From CAZYAK01 sp964403335 (lineage in GTDB: Bacteria > Patescibacteriota > Gracilibacteria > Peribacterales > Peribacteraceae), in contig CAYOFI010000018.1 in assembly GCA_964403335.1 (NCBI GenBank), forward strand, positions 1-19,113: a stretch of 19,113 nucleotides of DNA, given 5' to 3'. The notes under the pieces were generated by a model, which saw nothing but the letters and a program-made list of their open reading frames with translations, was not told where the DNA came from and searched no databases. Shown piece after piece: positions 12,679 through 19,113 of the stretch (the stretch's first letter is position 1; the number at the start of each line of letters is the position of its first letter). The position numbers and the translations under genes are program-made.

Positions 12679-13266
12679 ATGCGCAAAACACCTCTCTTTG
12701 CCCTCGCACTCACGGTTCTTCTTGCTACCGCGTGCACGCAGCAGGAGAAGCAGGCGGCTACGGATGCACTGACCTCGGAGAGCAGCTCCAGTATCGAGGA
12801 AACAGTGTTTGAATTCTCCAGTGCGTCGTCGGAGGCGGCATCGTCGGTGTTTACGCAGGAGTACATCGGTTCGGATGCATCGGTGCAGGGACAAGCGGGT
12901 ACACAGCAGCAGGCCGGTGCCGCTGCAGCGTCTACTGCTCCCGTCGCCATGAAGGCCAAGGGAAGCTACGTCGCGTACAACGCCAGTGCATTGCAGGACG
13001 GTCACGTGAAGGTCCTGTTCTTCCACGCCGGTTGGTGCCCGCTCTGCAAAGGTGCGGATACGTCGCTGAAGGGTTGGTACGGTTCTGAGGCCACGACGCC
13101 GGAGATCACCGTCTACAAAGTGAACTACGATACGGAGACGGACCTGAAAGCGGCGTACGGCGTCACGTACCAGCACACGTTTGTGAAAGTCGACGGCCAG
13201 GGCAATATGATTGCCAAGATCCAGACGCCGAGCGAAGAGCAGCTGAAGGAGTTCTTAGGCTCTTGA
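12679..13266 (+). CDS. Thioredoxin-fold lipoprotein
   Basis: A 195-residue envelope lipoprotein. A lipobox ends at Cys19 (VLLATAC), so the mature protein is lipid-anchored outside the membrane. Residues 20-95 are a Ser/Ala/Gln-rich flexible linker; the rest is a short thioredoxin domain with VLFFHAGWCPLCKGAD (active-site CPLC, Cys120 and Cys123), the VYKVNYDTETDLKAAYGV helix and YQHTFVKVDGQG, where the expected cis-Pro is replaced by His-Thr (TYQHTFV). The gene precedes dipZ on the same strand, so it is likely a thiol-redox partner supplied with electrons by the DipZ membrane part. The leader before the ATG is pyrimidine-rich with no Shine-Dalgarno; TATATT (12649-12654) is a possible -10. A 9-nt-period hairpin follows the stop. 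Confidence 0.88.
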   Translation: MRKTPLFALALTVLLATACTQQEKQAATDALTSESSSSIEETVFEFSSASSEAASSVFTQEYIGSDASVQGQAGTQQQAGAAAASTAPVAMKAKGSYVAYNASALQDGHVKVLFFHAGWCPLCKGADTSLKGWYGSEATTPEITVYKVNYDTETDLKAAYGVTYQHTFVKVDGQGNMIAKIQTPSEEQLKEFLGS

Positions 13267-13274
13267 GAGAAGTG

Positions 13275-13348
13275 ATAGACGGGATAGAGGTCTTAGACGC
13301 GATAGACGTCTATCGCGTCTATGCCGTCTGTTCCCTCTATCCCTTTTT
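13275..13348 (+). repeat. 9-nt-period inverted array, copy 3, with T-run
   Basis: Units ATAGACGGG, ATAGAGGTC, TTAGACGCG lead into complementary units GTCTATCGC, GTCTATGCC, GTCTGTTCC, CTCTATCCC. The centre is a perfect 28-bp palindrome (13294-13321). TTTTT (13344-13348) follows, so this copy also has the form of a terminator. It starts 8 nt after the lipoprotein stop codon and separates that gene from dipZ. Confidence 0.88.
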
Positions 13349-13366
13349 CCTGCCACACTTATACAC

Positions 13367-15181
13367 ATGCTCACCTCCGTCCTCGTATTATTCATAGCCG
13401 GGATTCTCACGGTTCTTCTGCCGTGCATTCTGCCGCTTCTGCCGATCGTGCTGGGAGTCAGCATTGCGGGCCGGAGTAAATGGCGGCCGCTGCTGACGGT
13501 GCTGGGCATGGTTGTCAGCTTTGTGGGTTTCACATTTCTGTTGGAGGTTGTCCTGTCGCAGTTCCCGCAGTTTGCAGATGCGCTGCGCATCGCCACATAC
13601 GTCGCGCTTCTGTTGTTTGGCGTGGGGTTCCTGACGGACGCGCGGATGCCTCGGCAAATCGCGGCACTCATCGGCGCGTTGTTTTTTGTGTCTGAGGGAT
13701 GGGTGGCTGTCTTGATCGCTTTCGTCGTCGCGATCGCGGCGGTGGAGACGGGCGGGTGGATCGCGTCGCGGTTGCAGCAATTGGGAGGTGATGTGCAGGA
13801 ACAGGCGCGGAGCAAATTGGGCGCACATGTCTTCCTGACGTCATTCGTCATCGGCCTCACACTGGGATTGGTGTGGGTGCCGTGCGCGGGGCCCGCGCTG
13901 GCGTTCGCGCTCACGCTCGTGCGCGAGCAGCCGGGCATCAACGCGCTGTTTTTGCTGACGATGTACGCGCTGGGAACAGCATTGCCGCTCCTCATCGTCG
14001 GCTACGGCGGGCAGTGGGCCGTGCATTCGGTGCGGGCGCTGTCGCGTGTGAGCGGACGCATTAAGCAAATCGCCGGTGCTCTTCTGATTCTTTCTGCGTT
14101 CGCATTCCAGTTCGGATGGTTTACCGATCTGCAGACGTGGTTTGTGGAGCACACGGGGTACGGCACGCTTGGGACGCGCATTGAAGAGTCGTTGTTTGAA
14201 GATCAGCTGAACGGGAATGATCCGCAAAAGCCTGCCGACGACAGCGCCTTACCCGTCCTCGGCACGGTGCCGGAGTTGGCGGGGCTCAGCCGGTGGTTTA
14301 ACAGTGCGCCGCTGACGATGGAAGGCCTGAAAGGGAAAGTCGTCTTGGTCGATTTTTGGACGTACAGCTGCATCAACTGCATCCGTACGCTGCCGTATAT
14401 GCGCGGGTACTGGGATAAATATGCTGACACTGGCAAGTTCGTGATCCTTGGTATTCACACGCCGGAGTTCGCATTCGAAAAAGTGCCGAAAAATGTGCAG
14501 GCGGCGCTCAAAAAATACGGACTACAATATCCCGTCGCGCTCGATAATGATTTTGGAACGTGGAATGCATTCAGTAACCGGTACTGGCCAGCGAAGTATT
14601 TGATCGATGCCGAAGGCCGCGTGCGCTACACGCATTTCGGAGAAGGGGAATACGAGGAAACCGATGCGGCGATCGGCAGTTTGCTCGCGGAGGCCGGGGT
14701 CGAAACGGGTGCTGCCGCAGAGCAGCCGATGCCCCCTGCAGCGGAGCCGTCACGGTTGGGACGGACACCGGAAATCTATCTGAGCGAGCGCAGCTGGGAA
14801 GCATTCGCCAACAGCCAACTTGAGCCATCTGCGGAAGCGATTACCTACACGGCTCCGTCATCGATCCCGCTCCATTCCTACGCACTTGTCGGGACATGGC
14901 AACTTGCGGATGATGAGCGGCAAGTTTTGCAAAGCGACAGCGGGGAAATACTCCTGCACTTTTTGGGATCCGAAGCGAACTTGGTGATGGGATCGACGGA
15001 CGAAGGCCGCATCGAGGCGGATGTCATCGTCGACGGCGGCAAGCCGCGGCCGTTCAAATTAACCGGGTACGATTTGTATCCGCTCTTCCAGGGTGAGTAC
15101 GGCGATCATGAGTTGCGTTTGCGCATCCGCGGCAAGGGGGCGGAGGCGTATGCGTTCACCTTCGGTTCCGCGTCGCAGTGA
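13367..15181 (+). CDS. dipZ: DipZ-type fusion: CcdA membrane domain plus thioredoxin domain
   Basis: A 604-residue protein joining three parts. Residues 1-255 are a CcdA/DsbD-like electron-transfer membrane domain with six or more helices; its paired redox cysteines sit in LLPCILPLLP (Cys20) and WVPCAGPAL (Cys173). Residues about 290-445 are an extracytoplasmic TlpA-like thioredoxin domain with WTYSCINCIRTLP (Cys335, Cys338) and a GIHTPEF plus RYWPAKYLID segment (Pro as the cis-Pro). Residues about 475-604 form a beta-rich C-terminal domain, as in mycobacterial DipZ-type proteins. The protein would carry electrons from cytosolic thioredoxin to the outside in one chain. Its neighbour upstream is a CPLC thioredoxin lipoprotein, a likely acceptor. 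The start at 13367 gives the first helix directly. The 3' end overlaps a minus-strand gene by 26 nt. Confidence 0.92.
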   Translation: MLTSVLVLFIAGILTVLLPCILPLLPIVLGVSIAGRSKWRPLLTVLGMVVSFVGFTFLLEVVLSQFPQFADALRIATYVALLLFGVGFLTDARMPRQIAALIGALFFVSEGWVAVLIAFVVAIAAVETGGWIASRLQQLGGDVQEQARSKLGAHVFLTSFVIGLTLGLVWVPCAGPALAFALTLVREQPGINALFLLTMYALGTALPLLIVGYGGQWAVHSVRALSRVSGRIKQIAGALLILSAFAFQFGWFTDLQTWFVEHTGYGTLGTRIEESLFEDQLNGNDPQKPADDSALPVLGTVPELAGLSRWFNSAPLTMEGLKGKVVLVDFWTYSCINCIRTLPYMRGYWDKYADTGKFVILGIHTPEFAFEKVPKNVQAALKKYGLQYPVALDNDFGTWNAFSNRYWPAKYLIDAEGRVRYTHFGEGEYEETDAAIGSLLAEAGVETGAAAEQPMPPAAEPSRLGRTPEIYLSERSWEAFANSQLEPSAEAITYTAPSSIPLHSYALVGTWQLADDERQVLQSDSGEILLHFLGSEANLVMGSTDEGRIEADVIVDGGKPRPFKLTGYDLYPLFQGEYGDHELRLRIRGKGAEAYAFTFGSASQ

Positions 15182-15458
15182 TACTCCGGCGGATGCCGCC
15201 CAGGGATTCTTCCACATCGCGCCATAAATCATGCGCGATGGCGTCGTGTTCCGAGGTGAGTTTGAATCGTTCCAACGAATGCCATGCGCGTTCCAGTCGG
15301 GCGAAGATTTCGTCTTTGCGCTGGAGCCGTTCCGCTTTGCGCTGCAGCCATCCGCTCTCTATTCGTGCGTTCCAGAGGATCAGTTGTGCGGTGGCAGTCT
15401 GTTCGTAGGCTTGCTTGCGGGTCATCTCGGAGACAGAACGTACGCGCGGCGTCATCAT
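15156..15458 (-). CDS. Small charged helical protein, up to 100 aa
   Basis: No family recognised. The protein is almost entirely predicted helix, rich in Arg, Glu and Leu (ESGWLQRKAERLQRKDEIF), with a possible coiled coil from about residue 30 to 85, and ends in a basic tail (RRSITATRNRR). There is no signal peptide and no membrane segment. The start could be at 15458 (MMTPRV) or 15425 (MTRKQAYEQ). It lies 131 nt after recQ on the same strand and overlaps the dipZ stop from the other strand. It may be the second gene of a recQ transcript. Confidence 0.6.
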   Translation of the reverse strand: MMTPRVRSVSEMTRKQAYEQTATAQLILWNARIESGWLQRKAERLQRKDEIFARLERAWHSLERFKLTSEHDAIAHDLWRDVEESLGGIRRSITATRNRR

Positions 15459-15589
15459 ACGGGGAAGGGGAAGCGGGAGGCCGGAGTCTTGAGCCTCTCG
15501 ATGAACAAAAAAATGAGTCGAAAACTGCTGAACAAGTGGATGTGGGGACGGGCCACGTCAGGGTTCATGACAAATTTTTTGTGCTTTTT

Positions 15590-17791
15590 TTAAGAATCTC
15601 TGGCCGCAGCTTCCCGCGCCATAATCGCTCGTACCAGCCGCAACAGCCCATACGAATGTTTTTCTTTGAAAAAATAGAACACAGGTGCCAGGGCAGTGGT
15701 TTCCTGTTTTTGGAGAACCTCCGAAATGGAGTCAAAAACGTCCGATGGCGGCTTGAGATAGGCGATGTCTAACGGCATGCCTGCGGCAACGCAGGACTCG
15801 ATATGTTGGATGATCGTCTCCACGGCAAGGCCGCGCTGCCGGGCGATCTCTTCCAGCGGGAGTTTCTGTTCCACCAATCGACGGGTTTCGTCGTACGTCG
15901 ATCCCGCGCGGGTGACGCGTCGTTCGCGTTGGCGCGTGCGGGGCTCTGCGTTGAATCCGGACGCAGGCTTTTCCTGGAGTCCGTTCTTCAGCGCAAATGC
16001 GCGGATCACTTCCAAAAACCGTTGCCCGAAGCGGTCCAGTTTTTTGCCGGATATGCCATAGATGCGCAGCAGGGATGTGTCCGAGAGGGGAATGTAGGCG
16101 GCCATTTCCCGCAGCGTTCTGTCCCCGAAGACCACGAACGCGGCGACATTCATTTCCAGAGCAATGCTGCGTCGTAGCGATCGGAGCTCTTCAAACAGCC
16201 GGCGATCGAATGCCAGTTCATCCGCGGTTCCACGTTCCGCCATATCCAAATTCTCCTGGGGTTTGCGCAGACGTACGGATCCTTTATCTGTCAAAAATAC
16301 GCGTCCCGCTTCCGTCACCGAGAGCGTGTGATATTGCCCGTCTGCTTTCTGCAGAAAACCCTTCGCGACCAGTGACGTCGTGATGTCTTTCAGTTGTTTA
16401 TCGTCATAGTCTTTGACGATGCCGTAGACCGTCAGTTGGTTGTGCCCAAGCTCTCGTATCCGTTCCAAGTTCTTGCCAAGCAACACATCACTGATATGCG
16501 CCATGCCGAAGCGCTCGCCCGTGCGGATGACGGCGGAGAGAATTTTGCCCGCGATCTCCGTGGCATCGAATTCCTCCACGGTCTGCAAACAACAGTCGCA
16601 TGCCGTGCATGTCTCCGTCGACGTGTCTTCCCCAAAATACCGCAGCAAAAATGCGCGACGGCATGTCCGCAGTTCGCCGTATGTCAGCATGTGTTTTAGT
16701 TTTTCACGCGACGCTTCCTGCGCCGCCCGGTCCGTCAGCTGATCGATAAAATACTCATGCTTGCGCTTATCGCCAAACGAGAAAAACAGCAGGCAGTCGC
16801 TGCGCAGCCCGTCGCGTCCCGCGCGGCCGGTCTCTTGATAATAGCCCTCCACGGTTTTGGGAAGATCCATGTGCACGACGGTGCGGACATCGGGTTTATC
16901 GATGCCCATGCCGAACGCGATGGTCGCGACGATGATCTGCACCTCGTCCCGCATGAATTGGTCTTGGGCGTTCTTGCGAGTCTCCGGAGGCAATCCTGCG
17001 TGGTACGCCCGGCACGAGAATCCTTCCGCTTTCAAATCCAGCGCCAGTGCATCGGTATCTTTGCGAGAAAAGCAGTACACGATGGCCGGGAGACGTTCGG
17101 GTTTTTTGAGGGCGAGAATGAGGCGATCAAACGACCGTTGTTTGGGATACACGTGATACGTCAGGTTTTCCCGGTTGAAGCTGCTGAGGAAAAGTTTCGC
17201 CTCCGGCAGCGCCAATTGCGCGCGAATGTCGTCACGCACTTTTGGTGTTGCGGTAGCGGTGAGGGCGATGCAGGGGACATCGGGAAATGTCTGACGCAGA
17301 AGTGTGAGATTGCGATAATCAGGACGGAATTCATGGCCCCATTCGGAAATACAGTGCGCTTCGTCGACGGCAATCAGGCGCAGACTGAGTGACCGCAGAA
17401 AATCGAGGAAACCCGGCACGGCAATCCGCTCGGGTGCGATGTAGAGCAAGCGAGTCTCGCCTTGTTGCAACATCGCGCGCACAGCCGCCTGGTCGCCTGC
17501 CGTCTGTGTACTGTTCAAATACGCCGCCGCAATCCCATCTGCCTGCAATCCATCCACTTGATCTTTCATCAGCGCGATCAACGGCGAGATCACGAGCGTG
17601 ACGCCGCCCAGGCACAAGGCGGGGAGTTGAAAGCACAGCGATTTCCCGCTGCCTGTGGGCATCACCACCAGCGCATCGTTGCCGCTCGTCACATGCCGGA
17701 CGATGTCTTCCTGCAACGGCCGGAACGTGGAATACCCAAAGTGCCGTTGGAGGAGAGCGGGGAGATCGTGCGTGAGCGCAGTCGCAGACAT
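15590..17791 (-). CDS. recQ: ATP-dependent DNA helicase RecQ
   Basis: A 733-residue 3'-5' helicase, somewhat longer than the roughly 600-residue E. coli type. Helicase motifs: Q-motif region FGYSTFRPLQ, Walker A MPTGSGKS (44-51), DEAH (143-146), LTATATP, the IVYCFSRKDTD strand, IVATIAFGMGIDKPDVR and the QETGRAGRDG motif VI. The RecQ C-terminal zinc site follows (CRRAFLLRYFGE ... CTACDCC, about 378-402), then the winged helix, an HRDC domain (ELRSLRRSIALEMNVAAFVVF to YGISGKKLDRFGQRFL) and an extra C-terminal helix-turn-helix domain (TYDETRRLVEQKLPLEEIARQRGLA). No Shine-Dalgarno is seen before the ATG. A terminator-like structured sequence lies about 83 nt upstream on the same strand. Confidence 0.97.
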   Translation of the reverse strand: MSATALTHDLPALLQRHFGYSTFRPLQEDIVRHVTSGNDALVVMPTGSGKSLCFQLPALCLGGVTLVISPLIALMKDQVDGLQADGIAAAYLNSTQTAGDQAAVRAMLQQGETRLLYIAPERIAVPGFLDFLRSLSLRLIAVDEAHCISEWGHEFRPDYRNLTLLRQTFPDVPCIALTATATPKVRDDIRAQLALPEAKLFLSSFNRENLTYHVYPKQRSFDRLILALKKPERLPAIVYCFSRKDTDALALDLKAEGFSCRAYHAGLPPETRKNAQDQFMRDEVQIIVATIAFGMGIDKPDVRTVVHMDLPKTVEGYYQETGRAGRDGLRSDCLLFFSFGDKRKHEYFIDQLTDRAAQEASREKLKHMLTYGELRTCRRAFLLRYFGEDTSTETCTACDCCLQTVEEFDATEIAGKILSAVIRTGERFGMAHISDVLLGKNLERIRELGHNQLTVYGIVKDYDDKQLKDITTSLVAKGFLQKADGQYHTLSVTEAGRVFLTDKGSVRLRKPQENLDMAERGTADELAFDRRLFEELRSLRRSIALEMNVAAFVVFGDRTLREMAAYIPLSDTSLLRIYGISGKKLDRFGQRFLEVIRAFALKNGLQEKPASGFNAEPRTRQRERRVTRAGSTYDETRRLVEQKLPLEEIARQRGLAVETIIQHIESCVAAGMPLDIAYLKPPSDVFDSISEVLQKQETTALAPVFYFFKEKHSYGLLRLVRAIMAREAAARDS

Positions 17792-17873
17792 ATCCCGACG
17801 GTACTCGTCCGTTTTCTTGTTCGTCCATCAGGAAAAAAGCGATTTTTACGGATGCTGTGAATTCTCTGCAGCA

Positions 17874-17910
17874 CGAAAAGAAAAAAGGCGTTCCATGTGC
17901 GGGTGGAACG
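17874..17910 (-). terminator. Terminator-like hairpin upstream of recQ
   Basis: On the minus strand CGTTCCA (17904-17910) and TGGAACG (17889-17895) form a perfect 7-bp stem with loop CCCGCACA, followed by CCTTTTTTCTTTT. No minus-strand gene ends here; recQ starts 83 nt further on. The loop is complementary over 7 nt to an upstream GTGCGGG (17935-17941), and a small stem (17927-17931 with 17913-17917) lies between. It is either an attenuator in the recQ leader or the end of a short RNA. Confidence 0.7.
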
Positions 17911-17968
17911 GGGTGGGGTGCAAGAACCCACTCTCCCGCACGTCACATCAGTACTTTCTTTTTTGCGT

Positions 17969-18199
17969 ATGCCGATGTCTTCCGATGACCTGATGATGCT
18001 GTACGGTTTCCACGTGCACGTCGTCCTCTCGATTTTTGCCATCTTCGGACTCGTGTTGTTCTACCGCTGGATAGTCACCACGCAAAAGCCGGACATGCAG
18101 AGAAACATCGCCGTCTGGACCATGCTGATCTGTGGTCTGGGCATCGCGCTCACCGTGCCGTTTTGCTTGGCGGGGATGCGGTTGATGATGGACATGTAA
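17969..18199 (+). CDS. Small two-helix membrane protein, 76 aa
   Basis: No family recognised. After MPMSSDDLMMLYGFHVH come two hydrophobic helices (about residues 16-33 and 46-70) joined by a short polar loop (RWIVTTQKPDMQRN). It is methionine-rich at both ends. The start may be at 17969 or 17975; the longer frame from 17897 adds residues that overlap the minus-strand hairpin and look non-coding. Tandem hairpins follow the stop. It stands alone on the plus strand between recQ and a convergent small gene. Confidence 0.65.
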   Translation: MPMSSDDLMMLYGFHVHVVLSIFAIFGLVLFYRWIVTTQKPDMQRNIAVWTMLICGLGIALTVPFCLAGMRLMMDM

Positions 18200-18202
18200 A
18201 CA

Positions 18203-18243
18203 CCCCCGGTCTGGGACCGGGGGATGGGAGACAGTTGTCTCCC
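18203..18243. terminator. Tandem hairpins between convergent small genes
   Basis: Stem 1: CCCCCGGT (18203-18210) with ACCGGGGG (18216-18223), loop CTGGG. Stem 2: GGGAGAC (18226-18232) with GTCTCCC (18237-18243), loop AGTT. They fill the 47 nt between the stops of the 76-aa and 59-aa genes and could act in both directions. T-runs are short, so termination strength is uncertain. Confidence 0.7.
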
Positions 18244-18246
18244 TTC

Positions 18247-18426
18247 TCACTGCGCCCGGAGGTATTTCTCCGGAATTGGGTCTCCCGACTTCCAGCCGGG
18301 ATTGTTTTCGTGGAATTCCTTCCACTTACTCCAATCGCCGCCTTCCGCGCGATATGCGGCTTGGCGCTCGAGCTCATCCATGAACTCGCTGCCAACCATC
18401 GATTCCAACGCCATCAAGACCTCCAT
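18247..18426 (-). CDS. Small acidic protein, 59 aa, unknown
   Basis: A short gene read directly from the minus strand: it starts MEVLMALESMVGSEFMDELE, continues with a Trp-rich middle (GGDWSKWKEFHENNPGWKSG) and ends PIPEKYLRAQ. The composition is strongly protein-like (three Trp, many Glu/Asp, no rare codon clusters), it lacks Cys and membrane segments, and it has both a near-consensus promoter (18485-18512) and a hairpin-rich 3' end, so I regard it as real. I do not recognise a family. The message would carry a leader of about 50 nt with a hairpin at its 5' end. An in-frame ATG at residue 5 is an alternative start. Confidence 0.75.
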   Translation of the reverse strand: MEVLMALESMVGSEFMDELERQAAYRAEGGDWSKWKEFHENNPGWKSGDPIPEKYLRAQ

Positions 18427-18457
18427 TGCGAGTGATAGTCCTGTCTGGTTTCGCGTG

Positions 18458-18477
18458 TCCTGAAACCGTATTCAGGA
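18458..18477 (-). promoter_or_regulatory. 5' hairpin in the leader of the 59-aa gene
   Basis: TCCTGAA (18458-18464) and TTCAGGA (18471-18477) form a 7-bp stem with a 6-nt loop. The promoter at 18485-18512 predicts a transcript start near 18478, so the hairpin would be the very 5' end of the message. Confidence 0.6.
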
Positions 18478-18484
18478 TATGTGT

Positions 18485-18512
18485 AATATACTATTTTATT
18501 GTTAAATGTCAA
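18485..18512 (-). promoter_or_regulatory. Near-consensus promoter of the 59-aa gene
   Basis: TTGACA (18507-18512) and TATATT (18485-18490) on the minus strand, 16 bp apart, in an A/T-rich stretch. It is the best promoter match in the window and points to the 59-aa gene. Confidence 0.75.
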
Positions 18513-18527
18513 TTAGCACAGAAGAGG

Positions 18528-19052
18528 CTATAGCCAATCAATCCGCGCCTGCAATGTTTGGACTTCTTTCATGAAATTCAGATCTTGAAAACCTTTATCC
18601 AAAATTTTGGCCACGCTTAACGCAAGCCGCATGTGCTCTTGCATGAGCGCCTTATCCGGCGCTGCCCGCTGCAGTTCCGTTTCGACGGCGTGGACGTGAT
18701 ACAAGCACTCTCTGACCGTCAGTTCTTTATACACGGCATCGATTTCCTGCGGCACATCCACTCCTTCCATGTCATAGGTCATGGCCATCACTTCCGCCAC
18801 GGCTGTGGCATGAAATTGAATGCCGGGGAGGCTTATTCCGGCGTCGGGCGATTCCAAAAAAGCAGCAGCCTCTCTCATGATCCTTTTGTCCGTTTCAGCA
18901 GCGATTTTTTCCGCTTCGCCCTTGTCGTCTGCATGAAAGACACTCAGTAAATTATTGAGCGTGGTGACCACCTGTCTCAGTGCATCATCCGGCCGGTCAG
19001 GCTCGGGCTTTGGGAGTGGTTCCGAGTGATCTGCGTTGTTGGGAGTGCTCAT
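18528..19052 (-). CDS. Unknown soluble helical protein, 174 aa
   Basis: No family recognised. The first 35 residues are Pro/Asp/Glu-rich and likely disordered; the rest is mostly helical and acidic, e.g. DDALRQVVTTLNNLL, KIAAETDKRIMREAAAFL, a short Met-rich part (AVAEVMAMTYDMEGVDV) and a C-terminal helix MKEVQTLQARIDWL. No signal peptide or membrane segment. The ATG at 19052 lies 13 nt after the CCA end of tRNA-Gly on the same strand with no ribosome binding site; the longer frame to 19100 would run into the tRNA. It is therefore probably made from the tRNA transcript. Confidence 0.75.
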   Translation of the reverse strand: MSTPNNADHSEPLPKPEPDRPDDALRQVVTTLNNLLSVFHADDKGEAEKIAAETDKRIMREAAAFLESPDAGISLPGIQFHATAVAEVMAMTYDMEGVDVPQEIDAVYKELTVRECLYHVHAVETELQRAAPDKALMQEHMRLALSVAKILDKGFQDLNFMKEVQTLQARIDWL

Positions 19053-19065
19053 AGAATGAGGTGAG

Positions 19066-19113
19066 TGGAGCGGGATACGGGAATCGAACCCGCATCTCAC
19101 GCTTGGGAAGCTC
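19066..19113 (-). tRNA. tRNA-Gly (anticodon CCC), partial
   Basis: The 3' two-thirds of a tRNA, cut by the window edge. Visible on the minus strand: anticodon loop TTCCCAA (anticodon CCC), variable region, T-arm GCGGGTTCGATTCCCGT, acceptor 3' strand ATCCCGC, discriminator T and encoded CCA (19066-19068). The visible anticodon stem has an apparent A-G mismatch at 29-41, which needs the full gene to judge. Confidence 0.9.

Noticed and set aside
15455..15568. A 37-codon minus-strand frame whose stop overlaps the ATG at 15458, and a 30-codon plus-strand frame at 15500-15592
   Set aside because: Both have poor protein-like composition and no start signals. The ATGA overlap of the first is suggestive but not enough to call a gene.
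18163..18435. A 90-codon plus-strand frame over the tandem hairpins
   Set aside because: It crosses two strong hairpins and is antisense to the more convincing 59-aa gene.

Overview
The window looks like a piece of a compact, GC-rich genome of a Candidate Phyla Radiation (Patescibacteria) bacterium, possibly of the Peribacteria/Peregrinibacteria group. The lineage is inferred from gene style: a two-membrane-segment secretion pilin of the type common in that radiation, dense packing of genes on both strands, many small lineage-specific membrane or secreted proteins, and CCA-encoded tRNAs. TGA is used as a normal stop (ruvB and others), which argues against the recoded Gracilibacteria/Absconditabacteria. 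No mobile element, CRISPR array, phage or classical defence locus is visible; this is mostly housekeeping sequence with unusual expression signals.

Layout. Positions 1-1739 (minus): a T4SS-type pilin translationally coupled to an AI-2E-family transporter. 1821-2792 (plus): a tRNA-dihydrouridine synthase carrying two palindromes in its coding sequence, convergent with a PP2C-type phosphatase (2796-3668, minus). 3738-5744 (minus): rplK, an unrelated membrane protein, then rplA, a rearranged remnant of the usual ribosomal cluster. 5890-6468 (minus) is a secreted or anchored unknown, divergent from ruvB (6517-7590, plus). 7653-9411 (minus): a GT4 glycosyltransferase and a secreted PsbP-like protein. 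9492-9874: a possible small gene and a GIY-YIG protein. 9949-11018 (plus): tRNA-Lys, tatD and tRNA-Arg. 11218-12020: a lone unknown gene with its own hairpin-masked start and terminator. 12086-12577 (minus): an unknown. 12679-15181 (plus): a thioredoxin-fold lipoprotein and a DipZ-type CcdA-thioredoxin fusion, together an envelope thiol-redox pair. 15156-17791 (minus): a small charged protein and recQ, preceded by a structured terminator-like RNA. 17969-19113: a small membrane protein, a 59-aa protein found by reading the minus strand, a 174-aa unknown and a partial tRNA-Gly.

Two themes stand out. First, translation signals: Shine-Dalgarno sequences are nearly absent, and -10-like hexamers repeatedly sit 6-12 nt from start codons, suggesting leaderless or nearly leaderless mRNAs; two genes begin 6 and 13 nt after a tRNA CCA end. 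The exceptions, the 268-aa gene and the 59-aa gene, have real leaders with hairpins. Second, intergenic hairpins built from short periodic units: three copies of a 9-nt-period inverted array right after stop codons, and one analogous 7-nt-period array between ruvB and its convergent neighbour. One 9-nt array appears to run into the signal-peptide region of the gene inside the rplK-rplA cluster.
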